A stretch of 64,000 nucleotides of DNA from Carthagonibacter metallireducens. GTDB taxonomy: Bacteria; Gemmatimonadota; Gemmatimonadetes; Palauibacterales; Palauibacteraceae. Shown one piece after another: positions 15,477-23,050 of the stretch; the stretch's first letter is position 1; every line of letters begins with the position of its first letter. The stretch is taken from the NCBI GenBank assembly GCA_023554445.1, contig JAMJQQ010000094.1, forward strand, positions 1 through 64,000, given 5' to 3'. The notes beneath the pieces are model-generated. The model worked only from the letters and a program-made list of their open reading frames with translations, had not been told where the DNA came from and made no database searches. The position numbers and the translations under genes are program-made.

Positions 15477-17468
15477 ATGAAGCAATCTGAAGAAAAGAAC
15501 AACGCGGGCGGCCCCGCCCGCTTTCTACGCACGGCTTCGTTCTGGGCCCTGATCGTTCTGATCCCGCTGGCGATATTCCAGGTGATGGACACATCCCGGC
15601 AGGTGGAGAAGGAACTGACGTACAGCGAATTCAGGGCGCAGCTCGATGCCGACAACGTGATGAAGGTCACGATCACCGAGGGCGTGCGCGTCGAGGGCGA
15701 GCTCCGACGCGCTCTGCAGGAGAACGGGATCGAGATCGATCACTTCAACACGCTGCTCCCGACCGAGGCCAGCCAGGAGCTGCTCGATCAGCTGGAGGAG
15801 CGGGGGGTGGAGGTCGAGGCCAAAGAGGCGGCCGCCAACTGGGTCAACTATCTCGTATCGGTACTTCCCTGGATTCTGATCATCGGTCTCTGGTTCTTCT
15901 TCTTCCGCCAGATGCAGACCGGTGGCTCCCGTGCGTTCAGCTTCGGGAAATCGAAGGCCAAGTTGCTCAGCGGTGACACGCCGAAGGTCACTTTCGCGGA
16001 CGTCGCCGGTGCCGACGAGGCGAAGGAGGACTTGAAGGAGATCATCGAGTTCCTCAAGGACCCGGCGAAATTCCGCCGGCTCGGCGGCCGACTGCCGAAG
16101 GGTGCGCTGCTCGTGGGTCCCCCTGGCACGGGCAAGACTCTCCTCGCGCGGGCGGTAGCCGGAGAGGCGGGTCGCCCCTTCTTCTCGATGTCCGGATCGG
16201 ACTTCGTGGAGATGTTCGTGGGCGTCGGTGCGAGCCGGGTACGCGATCTGTTCGAGCAGGGCAAGGCGCACGCGCCGTGCATCATATTCATCGACGAGAT
16301 CGACGCCGTTGGCCGTCATCGTGGAGCCGGGCTCGGCGGCGGACACGATGAGCGCGAGCAGACGCTGAATCAGCTGCTCGTCGAGATGGACGGTTTCGAG
16401 TCGAACGAGGGGGTGATCCTCCTCGCCGCGACCAATCGCCCCGACGTGCTGGACCCGGCGCTGCTGCGCCCGGGGCGCTTCGACCGCCAGATCGTGGTCG
16501 ACAATCCGGATGTGAAGGGTCGAGAGGGAATTCTGAAGGTTCACGTCAAGGACATTCCCCTGGGTGACGACGTGAATCTCAAGATCCTCGCCAAGGGAAC
16601 TCCCGGACTGTCGGGCGCCGACCTGGCGAACATCGTCAACGAGGCCGCGCTTCTGGCCGCCCGGTACGACAAAGACCGGGTGTACATGGACGACTTCGAA
16701 GCGGCCAAGGACAAGGTCATGCTCGGGGCCGAGCGGAAGAGCATGGTCCTGTCGGAGGACGAGCGCCGCGTCACGGCGTTTCACGAGGCGGGCCACGCGG
16801 TGGTCGCTCTTCGGGTCCCCGGTCTCGACCCCCTGCACAAGGTGACGATCGTCCCTCGTGGGCGGGCACTCGGCATCACGGCTTCACTGCCGGAGGAAGA
16901 TCGCCACAACTACACGAAGGAATGGCTGGAGGGACAGTTGACGATGCTCTTCGGAGGACGGGTAGCCGAAGAGACCATTTTCGGTCGCAGCAAGATCACG
17001 ACTGGAGCGGGGAACGACATCGAGAGGGCGACTGCCCTGGCGCGGCGCATGGTTACGCAGTTCGGGATGTCCGATGCGATCGGCCCGATGGCGGTCGGCG
17101 ACCAGGAGCACGAGATATTTCTGGGTCGCGAGCTGAGTCAGCGGAGGGACGTCAGCGACCAGACCGCGCAGCTCGTGGACTCGGAAGTAAAGCGGATCCT
17201 GGATGGTGCGTACGCCTCGGCCGAGCGTGTGCTGACGGAAAACCGATCGCTGCTCGATGACATCGCCAACGCGCTGCTGGAACGCGAGACTCTGGACGCG
17301 GACGACATCCGGCTGCTCGAGGCGGGCGAACCGCTGCCGCCACTGCCCCCGGCCGATGGTCCGCCACCCGCTCCGGCCCTCGGCCCGGGACCCGCAGGGG
17401 AGTCGTCCGCAGCGAACGATCGACCGCTCGAGGGAACGGGCGGCGAGCCAACCCCGGCCCTCGCCTGA
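15477..17468 (+). CDS. ftsH: ATP-dependent zinc metalloprotease FtsH
   Basis: A 663-residue membrane AAA+ protease that degrades membrane and short-lived soluble proteins. TM segments lie near residues 21-37 and about 125-142 around a periplasmic domain. The AAA+ module carries Walker A GPPGTGKT (about 212), Walker B IIFIDEIDAVGRHRG and the SRH region ATNRPDVLDPALLRPGRFD. The zinc site is HEAGH at 436-440. The last 50 residues are a Pro/Gly/Ala-rich tail. Directly downstream of tilS-hpt and 13 nt before folP. Confidence 0.97.
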   Translation: MKQSEEKNNAGGPARFLRTASFWALIVLIPLAIFQVMDTSRQVEKELTYSEFRAQLDADNVMKVTITEGVRVEGELRRALQENGIEIDHFNTLLPTEASQELLDQLEERGVEVEAKEAAANWVNYLVSVLPWILIIGLWFFFFRQMQTGGSRAFSFGKSKAKLLSGDTPKVTFADVAGADEAKEDLKEIIEFLKDPAKFRRLGGRLPKGALLVGPPGTGKTLLARAVAGEAGRPFFSMSGSDFVEMFVGVGASRVRDLFEQGKAHAPCIIFIDEIDAVGRHRGAGLGGGHDEREQTLNQLLVEMDGFESNEGVILLAATNRPDVLDPALLRPGRFDRQIVVDNPDVKGREGILKVHVKDIPLGDDVNLKILAKGTPGLSGADLANIVNEAALLAARYDKDRVYMDDFEAAKDKVMLGAERKSMVLSEDERRVTAFHEAGHAVVALRVPGLDPLHKVTIVPRGRALGITASLPEEDRHNYTKEWLEGQLTMLFGGRVAEETIFGRSKITTGAGNDIERATALARRMVTQFGMSDAIGPMAVGDQEHEIFLGRELSQRRDVSDQTAQLVDSEVKRILDGAYASAERVLTENRSLLDDIANALLERETLDADDIRLLEAGEPLPPLPPADGPPPAPALGPGPAGESSAANDRPLEGTGGEPTPALA

Positions 17469-17481
17469 ACCGGCCCTAGGC

Positions 17482-18336
17482 GTGGCGTCTGGCACCGAAA
17501 CGATTCCGTGGGCCGTTCGGGGCGGAAGCATTGGTCTCGAGCGTCCCGTCGTGCTGGGCATACTGAATCTGACCCCTGACTCCTTCTCCGACGGCGGGAG
17601 ATACCAGGGAGTCGAGGAAGTACTGGAGGAAGGGCTTCGCATGCGCCACGAGGGCGCCGACCTCCTGGACGTAGGCGGCGAGTCCTCCCGGCCCGGTGCG
17701 CGCACGGTCGATGTGGACGAGGAATGGAATCGGATCGGAGCTGCCGTCAGCACGCTGTCCGCCGCCGGGCTCCCCGTCTCGGTAGACACGACGAAGAGCG
17801 AGGTCGCGTCCCGGGCCCTGGACGCTGGAGCAGTGGCGGTAAACGACATCTCCGGCCTGCGGTTCGATCCGGCCATCGCGGACATCTGTAGCCGGACCGG
17901 GGCAGGCCTTGTACTCATGCACATGCGTGGGAACCCGCGGACGATGCAGCAGGACACGACTTACGAGGACCTCACCGGCGAGATCTCCCGCGCTCTCGAG
18001 CGGAGCGCCGCGCTGGCGATCGAGCGCGGAGTGAGTTCTGATCAGATCGTCGTCGATCCGGGGATCGGATTCGGAAAGTCGGTGGAGGGAAGTCTGGAGA
18101 TCATCGCGCACGGCGGACGGTTCTGTTCGGGTCGGTATCCCGTCCTGCTCGGTCCATCCCGGAAGTCCTTTATCGGCAAGCTGCTCGATCTGCGCGTCGA
18201 CGAGCGCCTGGAGGGAACGATCGCGGCCTGCGTGGCGGGCCTGTTCGCGGGAGCCAGATTGTTCCGCGTACATGACGTGCTGCCCGTGCGCCGTGCACTG
18301 GATCTCGCCTGGGCCGTGCACGAGGCCGGCCGCTGA
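17482..18336 (+). CDS. folP: Dihydropteroate synthase
   Basis: A 284-residue TIM-barrel enzyme that joins pABA to 6-hydroxymethyl-dihydropterin diphosphate. Signatures are LGILNLTPDSFSDGG, DVGGESSRPGA, DTTKSEVASRAL, VNDISGLRFD, DPGIGFGKS and LLGPSRKSFIGKLL. GTG 17482 is the best start; it leaves a 13-nt gap to ftsH. It would use the pABA made through pabA-pabB in the same window. Its TGA overlaps the ATG of cdaA by one base. Confidence 0.95.
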   Translation: MASGTETIPWAVRGGSIGLERPVVLGILNLTPDSFSDGGRYQGVEEVLEEGLRMRHEGADLLDVGGESSRPGARTVDVDEEWNRIGAAVSTLSAAGLPVSVDTTKSEVASRALDAGAVAVNDISGLRFDPAIADICSRTGAGLVLMHMRGNPRTMQQDTTYEDLTGEISRALERSAALAIERGVSSDQIVVDPGIGFGKSVEGSLEIIAHGGRFCSGRYPVLLGPSRKSFIGKLLDLRVDERLEGTIAACVAGLFAGARLFRVHDVLPVRRALDLAWAVHEAGR

Positions 18337-19175
18337 TGCAGGCCCTGATCGACTACCTCGGGTTCCTGCGGCTGGACTGGATGGATCTGGCCGAGATCCT
18401 GGTGGTCTCCTACCTGCTCTATCGGGTGCTGCTGGTCTACACCGGCACGCGTGCGTTCCAGGTCCTGATAGGCTTCGTTCTGCTCGTCTCGATCTACGTA
18501 GCATCTCAGGCCCTGCAGCTCCGCCTGATCCCGTACCTGCTCTCCCAGGTGTTCACCTACGGTGCCTTCGCCTTGATCGTGATATTCCAGCCGGAGCTTC
18601 GCGCCGGCCTGGCCCGACTTGGAAGAACCAGGTTCTTCCAGGCGTTTTCGCGCCTCGAGCAGGAGGAGGTGATGGAACAGATCGCGGAGGCGGCCGATCG
18701 GCTCGCCAAAGCGAAGATCGGCGGAATCATCGCGATCGAGCAGGAGGTTAACCTGCTGAATCACGTCGATCATGGAACGACGCTCGATGCAGATCTTAGC
18801 GCCGAACTGCTGACGACCGTATTCACTCCCTACTCCCCCCTTCATGATGGAGCGGTGATCGTGAAGCGTGACCGGATCGCGAACGCCGGCAGCGTGATCC
18901 CCAGGCTGTCGGAATCGCCGACCGTGGACCGTTCACTCGGTACACGCCACCGCGCTGCCCTCGGACTGTCGGAGGAGACCGATGCACTGGTCGTGGTGAT
19001 TTCGGAGGAAACCGGCCAGATATCCCTCGCGCATCAGGGAAGGCTTCACCGGGGACTCCGTCCCGACGAGCTTCGACGCAGGCTGGAGGCTGGCGGTCGG
19101 GAGCAGTCGGCGGAAGCGGGCGCTTCCGCGGAGCCCGAAGTGGAACGGTCCGCGGCGCTCCCGGCGGAAGGCTGA
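18336..19175 (+). CDS. cdaA: Diadenylate cyclase CdaA (DisA_N domain)
   Basis: This 279-residue membrane enzyme condenses two ATP into cyclic di-AMP. Three N-terminal TM segments (about residues 15-35, 40-58 and 66-86) precede the DAC domain, whose catalytic motifs DGA (171-173) and RHR (204-206 in GTRHRAALGLSEETDA) are intact. The C-terminal 40 residues are low complexity. The usual partners cdaR and glmM do not follow; the next genes are exbB-exbD-tonB behind their own promoter. Confidence 0.95.
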   Translation: MQALIDYLGFLRLDWMDLAEILVVSYLLYRVLLVYTGTRAFQVLIGFVLLVSIYVASQALQLRLIPYLLSQVFTYGAFALIVIFQPELRAGLARLGRTRFFQAFSRLEQEEVMEQIAEAADRLAKAKIGGIIAIEQEVNLLNHVDHGTTLDADLSAELLTTVFTPYSPLHDGAVIVKRDRIANAGSVIPRLSESPTVDRSLGTRHRAALGLSEETDALVVVISEETGQISLAHQGRLHRGLRPDELRRRLEAGGREQSAEAGASAEPEVERSAALPAEG

Positions 19176-19192
19176 CCGAAGGCCGATTCGCG

Positions 19193-19221
19193 TTGACGGA
19201 GCGCGGCAGCCCGCGTAAACT
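19193..19221 (+). promoter_or_regulatory. Sigma-70 promoter of exbB-exbD-exbD-tonB
   Basis: TTGACG (19193-19198), a 17-nt spacer and TAAACT (19216-19221) lie about 55 nt upstream of exbB, in the only gap between cdaA and exbB. Resembles the rplM promoter closely. Confidence 0.7.
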
Positions 19222-19274
19222 TGCTGTCCTCGGAACCGGCGGGGTGAATCCCGTCTCACAAGGGAGCGCTTCGA

Positions 19275-19919
19275 GTGCAAGACACCAGTTACGAGCTGTT
19301 GACGATTTTTCACGACGGGGGATTCATGATGATCCCTCTCGTGCTCTGCTCGCTCGTCGCCCTCGGCGTGATCATCGCCAAGGGGTACACACTGTTCGTC
19401 GCCCACCGTGACTCCAAGAAGCTGCTCAAGCAGATCGAGGAGCTCGGCGCGGCCGGCCAGATCGACGAGGCGATCAAGGTGGCGCGTGAGACGCGCGGAC
19501 CGGTCGCCGCGATCCTCCTCACGGGGCTGCGCCGCGTGAAAGAAGGCGGCGGAACGCAGGACGTGAGCAAGGCCATCGCCACGACGGGCACGATCGAGCT
19601 CGACTTTCTCGAGCGGGGTCTGACGGTGTTGGCGACGATCGCGAACGTTGCTCCCATGCTCGGATTCCTGGGAACGGTGATCGGGATGATCGCGGCATTT
19701 GCGGCGATTGAAGAGGCCGGCCAGGTCGAACCGACCCTGGTCGCCGCCGGTATCAAGGTCGCGCTGATCACGACGGCGGCCGGGCTCGCGATCGCGATTC
19801 CGGTCCATATCGCTTACAACTATTTCGTGACTCGCATCGACACATTGATCGCGGATATGGAGAAGGGATCGGAGGCGGTACTCGATCTGATCTGGCAGAG
19901 CCAGGAGCGACGGGCCTGA
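19275..19919 (+). CDS. exbB: MotA/TolQ/ExbB proton channel family protein
   Basis: A 214-residue protein with three TM segments (about residues 17-38, 108-132 and 150-180) and the family core TIELDFLERGLTVLATIANVAPMLGFLGTVIGMI. It forms the pentameric channel that couples proton flow to TonB (or TolA) movement. GTG start with AAGGGAG upstream. Followed by two exbD genes and tonB, so an ExbB role is more likely than TolQ or MotA. Confidence 0.94.
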   Translation: MQDTSYELLTIFHDGGFMMIPLVLCSLVALGVIIAKGYTLFVAHRDSKKLLKQIEELGAAGQIDEAIKVARETRGPVAAILLTGLRRVKEGGGTQDVSKAIATTGTIELDFLERGLTVLATIANVAPMLGFLGTVIGMIAAFAAIEEAGQVEPTLVAAGIKVALITTAAGLAIAIPVHIAYNYFVTRIDTLIADMEKGSEAVLDLIWQSQERRA

Positions 19920-19998
19920 TCGGAGGCGCCTGACACCGGATCGAACCACCGATGGTCGTGTAAATACGAACAGGTCTCCCTTGGAACACGGGTGAACG

Positions 19999-20421
19999 AT
20001 GGCAATACTGAACCGCAAGGAACGGGTGTCGGACGAGATACCCACGGCGTCGATGGCCGACATCGCGTTTCTGCTTCTCGTCTTCTTCCTCACGACTACG
20101 GTGTTCAACGAGGAGAAGGGATTGCCGATCGTGCTGCCCGAGGAATCGGAGGAGCAGGACGTTTCGGCGAAGAACATCATCTTCTTTCTCGTCCGACCTG
20201 ATGGCGCGGTCACGGTGAAGAGGGGCGAAAGCCAGGAAGAGCAGGTAATTCCGTACGATCAGGTCGAAGTGCTTCTCCGACAGGAGTTGGCTGCGAACCC
20301 GAACCTGATTGCGGCGATCAAGACGGATGGAGGGGCGGCCTACCGCCACATGGTCAACGTTCTTGACGAGGTCAAGCTCGCGGGCGCCGAGCGGATCTCC
20401 CTGCAGATGCTCGAGGAGTAG
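19999..20421 (+). CDS. exbD: ExbD/TolR family protein, first copy
   Basis: A 140-residue biopolymer transport protein with one TM segment near residues 22-40 that holds the proton-path Asp in SMADIAFLLLVFFLTTT, then a periplasmic domain. It works with ExbB to energise TonB. A second, related copy follows 2 nt later; the two differ in their periplasmic halves, so they are not a recent duplication. Confidence 0.93.
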   Translation: MAILNRKERVSDEIPTASMADIAFLLLVFFLTTTVFNEEKGLPIVLPEESEEQDVSAKNIIFFLVRPDGAVTVKRGESQEEQVIPYDQVEVLLRQELAANPNLIAAIKTDGGAAYRHMVNVLDEVKLAGAERISLQMLEE

Positions 20422-20423
20422 GC

Positions 20424-20867
20424 ATGTCCAAGTCGAAGGGCTTCAGCCGGAAGTCCGGCGCGAGCAGCGAGATCCCGTCCTCGTCGATGGCGGACATCGC
20501 CTTCCTGCTGCTCATCTTCTTCATGGTCTCGACGGTCTTCCGTCGCGAGCGCAACGTCCCGATCGACTGGGCTTCGGCCGAGGCCACCCAGAAGATCGAC
20601 GAGAAGCGCAAGAACATCCTCCACCTGTGGGTGGATCGGGATGGCACGGTGTTCATCAACGACCAGATCGTGCCACAGGACAACATCGACGAGGTCGTTC
20701 GACCTCTCTATTCGGACAATCGGGAGCTCGTGGTTGCGCTGCGGGGCGACCGGGATGTCCCCTACAGCGAGATCAACTCGATCACGAAGCAGTTGCAGGC
20801 AGCCGGAGCGGTTCGGGTGACGTTCGCGACCCGGGTCGAGCAGCGGGTGCAGCGCGCGAGGAGGTAG
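20424..20867 (+). CDS. exbD: ExbD/TolR family protein, second copy
   Basis: A 147-residue paralogue of the preceding gene, with the same SMADIAFLLLIFFMVST membrane segment including the conserved Asp, and a periplasmic domain containing LHLWVDRDGTVFINDQ. ExbD forms dimers inside the ExbB ring, so tandem copies may make a heterodimer. tonB starts 4 nt downstream. Confidence 0.93.
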   Translation: MSKSKGFSRKSGASSEIPSSSMADIAFLLLIFFMVSTVFRRERNVPIDWASAEATQKIDEKRKNILHLWVDRDGTVFINDQIVPQDNIDEVVRPLYSDNRELVVALRGDRDVPYSEINSITKQLQAAGAVRVTFATRVEQRVQRARR

Positions 20868-20871
20868 CGGG

Positions 20872-21585
20872 ATGAGCGAATCGATTTACGACGGGACCCC
20901 GAAGAACCGCCGCAAGGAACGGAAGGTCGGCGATGCCGCCTTCATGACGGCGAACGAGCGATTCAAGCGCGACTATCCGAGCTGGCTCTGGGGGAGCGTG
21001 ATCGTCGCCACGTTCGCGCACTTCGCGCTGTTCAACTGGTTCCCGCAGCTGGAGGCCGCCGATCTCGGCTCGGTGTCGGAGGAGATCATCTCCGTCGACC
21101 TGCCGCCCGAGGTCAAGATTCCGCCACCGCCAGAGCAGATCGCCCGGCCCGCGACACCTCGCGTTTCAGCCAACGTGGACATGGACGAAGATATCACGAT
21201 CGCGCCGACCACGTTCGAGGACAATCCGGTCGAAAATCTGCCGCCGCCGCCGGCCGGCGCGGCACCGGAAGACGTCCCGTCCTACATCCCGCGTGACGTG
21301 GAACCCCGGCTGAAGAACGGTAGCGATATTCAGAGGCTGTTGCAGCGGCTGTATCCCTCGATGCTGCGCGAGGCCGGTATCAGCGGGGAAGTCACCCTCT
21401 GGGTATTCGTGGACGAGAGCGGCAGAGCGGCCAAGTCGCAGGTCCAGAAGTCGAGCGGTTATCCCGCCTTCGACAACGCAGCCGCTCAGATCGTCGACCA
21501 GATGGAGTTCTCACCGGCGATGAACAGGGACAAGCCGGTGGGTGTGTGGGTGGCTCAGAGGATCGACTTCCAGGTGAAGAGCTGA
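20872..21585 (+). CDS. tonB: TonB family energy-transducing protein
   Basis: A 237-residue protein with a TM segment at about residues 40-56, a Pro-rich periplasmic linker (KIPPPPEQ, NLPPPPAGA) and a C-terminal TonB domain with YPSMLREAGISGEVTLWVFVDESGR and a final beta strand RIDFQVKS. It transmits ExbB/ExbD energy to outer-membrane receptors. The roughly 40-residue cytoplasmic N-terminus is longer than in classical TonB. Last gene of the operon; a hairpin terminator follows. Confidence 0.92.
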   Translation: MSESIYDGTPKNRRKERKVGDAAFMTANERFKRDYPSWLWGSVIVATFAHFALFNWFPQLEAADLGSVSEEIISVDLPPEVKIPPPPEQIARPATPRVSANVDMDEDITIAPTTFEDNPVENLPPPPAGAAPEDVPSYIPRDVEPRLKNGSDIQRLLQRLYPSMLREAGISGEVTLWVFVDESGRAAKSQVQKSSGYPAFDNAAAQIVDQMEFSPAMNRDKPVGVWVAQRIDFQVKS

Positions 21586-21615
21586 CGACACGTCGCAGGA
21601 GTAAGGGCAATCGCA

Positions 21616-21653
21616 CAGGCCGGCCGCGGAGACGCGGCCGGCCTGTTGCGTTT
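21616..21653 (+). terminator. Terminator after tonB
   Basis: CAGGCCGGCCGC (21616-21627) and GCGGCCGGCCTG (21634-21645) form a perfect 12-bp stem with a GGAGAC loop, followed by TTGCGTTT. The T tract is broken but the stem is very strong. Confidence 0.75.
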
Positions 21654-21681
21654 AAGCCTGAATCCCGCAGTCCGACCCGCG

Positions 21682-21710
21682 TTGCCGCAACCGGTCACGG
21701 TCGGTAGACT
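21682..21710 (+). promoter_or_regulatory. Promoter of yggS, apparently giving a leaderless mRNA
   Basis: TTGCCG (21682-21687), 17-nt spacer, TAGACT (21705-21710). The GTG start of yggS is at 21718, only 7 nt after the -10, where transcription itself should begin. No Shine-Dalgarno sequence fits between. Confidence 0.6.
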
Positions 21711-21717
21711 CCCGGCC

Positions 21718-22422
21718 GTGAACCACGAGGAGATTCAGGAGCGAGCGGCCCGCGTGTTCGCTCGCGTGCGAGAGGCGGCCGAGCGCGCCGGACGAGATCC
21801 GAGCGTGGTCGAGCTGTTGCCCATCACGAAGGGGCACGGGGCATCGATTCTGGAAGCGGTGGCGGCTGCGGGATTCGACCGGGTCGGCGAGAACCGAGTG
21901 GCCGAGGCCGACGCCAAGCGGGGGTCGCTGACCGGACTGGATCTCGAATGGTGTATGGTCGGACACGTGCAGCGGAACAAGGCTGCCCGGGTGATCCGCG
22001 TATTCGACCGCATCGAATCGGTGGACTCACTGCGACTGGCCTCGAAGCTGTCTGCGGAGGTGGAAAAAGCGGATCGTGCGGCCCTGCCCGTCCTGGTTCA
22101 GGTCAATGCGTCCGGAGAGGCCTCGAAGGGTGGTTTCCCGGTCGAGGCCGGCCCCGCCAGGGTAGCGGAGGTCTGTGAACTCCCGGGATTGAGGGTGGAG
22201 GGACTGATGACGATGGCGCCGTTCGTGGACGACGAAGAACTCTTGCGCTCCGTGTTCCGCCGCACGCGGGAACTGAACGATCGCTGCCGCTTGGAGATCG
22301 AAGGTTACGCGGGAGAGGTGCTTTCAATGGGAATGAGCAACGACTTCGAGCTCGCGGTCGAGGAGGGCAGTACCGAGCTCAGGCTGGGAACGATCCTCGT
22401 GGGAAAGAGACCGGGCCAATGA
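21718..22422 (+). CDS. yggS: YggS family pyridoxal phosphate homeostasis protein
   Basis: A 234-residue PLP-binding TIM-barrel protein that keeps free PLP and linked amino-acid pools in balance; no enzymatic reaction is established. The PLP lysine is Lys38 in LLPITKGHG; other motifs are VGENRVAEA, MVGHVQRNKA and LSMGMSNDFELAVEEGSTELRLGTILVG. GTG 21718 is chosen over the longer frame from 21646, because that extension runs from the tonB terminator and across the -10 box. Its end overlaps divIVA (ATGA), and yggS beside a division gene is a common arrangement. Confidence 0.92.
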   Translation: MNHEEIQERAARVFARVREAAERAGRDPSVVELLPITKGHGASILEAVAAAGFDRVGENRVAEADAKRGSLTGLDLEWCMVGHVQRNKAARVIRVFDRIESVDSLRLASKLSAEVEKADRAALPVLVQVNASGEASKGGFPVEAGPARVAEVCELPGLRVEGLMTMAPFVDDEELLRSVFRRTRELNDRCRLEIEGYAGEVLSMGMSNDFELAVEEGSTELRLGTILVGKRPGQ

Positions 22423-23042
22423 TCGATCTGACGCCGCTCGACGTACGCAAGAAAAAGGACGATTTTCGCCGCGCCGTGCGCGGATACGATCCCGCGCAGG
22501 TGGATGGCTTTCTGGATCTGGTGGCAGATCGCCTCGAAGACCTGGTGGGACGGGAGCTGCGACTTCGCGAGCAGTCAGATCTGCTGAAGGAGCAGCTGGC
22601 GGCATTCCAGGAAAGGGAGAAGGCGCTGAACGAGGCGCTGGTAACGGCGCAGGAGCTCAGAGAGGAAGCCCGGGCCCAGGCCGAGAAGACGGCCGACCTG
22701 CGTGTGCGAGAAGCCGAGCGACAGGCCCGGGAGATCCGACGTGATGCCGAATCGGCCGTGCAGGGCGCGCGGAGGGGACTGGATGACCTCCGGGTCCGGC
22801 GCGCGGGATTCCTCCGATCGCTGCGCACCACGATCGAGCACTTCCTCGCCGAGATCGAGGACGAAGAGAAGCGAGGCTTCGCCGGCCTGGATATCGACAC
22901 CGGCGAGGAGAGCGAGGACCGGATCGCAGGTCCGCCGGAGGAAGAGGCTCTGAACGCAGCTGACGGCGACGAGGCTCGGGATGGCGGGCCGGCTGAGGTC
23001 GCGGATCCGGACGGGCCGCACGAATCGAACTACGGGGGCTGA
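22419..23042 (+). CDS. divIVA: DivIVA domain protein
   Basis: A 207-residue protein. The N-terminal DivIVA motif (TPLDVRKKKDDFRRAVRGYDPAQVDGFLDLVADRLE) is followed by a long coiled coil to about residue 150 and an acidic, disordered-looking tail. DivIVA binds curved membrane at septa and poles, mostly in Gram-positives, and recruits growth or division factors; DivIVA-domain proteins also occur in some diderms. The target here is unknown. It overlaps yggS by 4 nt and precedes ileS by 8 nt. Confidence 0.9.
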   Translation: MIDLTPLDVRKKKDDFRRAVRGYDPAQVDGFLDLVADRLEDLVGRELRLREQSDLLKEQLAAFQEREKALNEALVTAQELREEARAQAEKTADLRVREAERQAREIRRDAESAVQGARRGLDDLRVRRAGFLRSLRTTIEHFLAEIEDEEKRGFAGLDIDTGEESEDRIAGPPEEEALNAADGDEARDGGPAEVADPDGPHESNYGG

Positions 23043-23050
23043 GAGGCACG

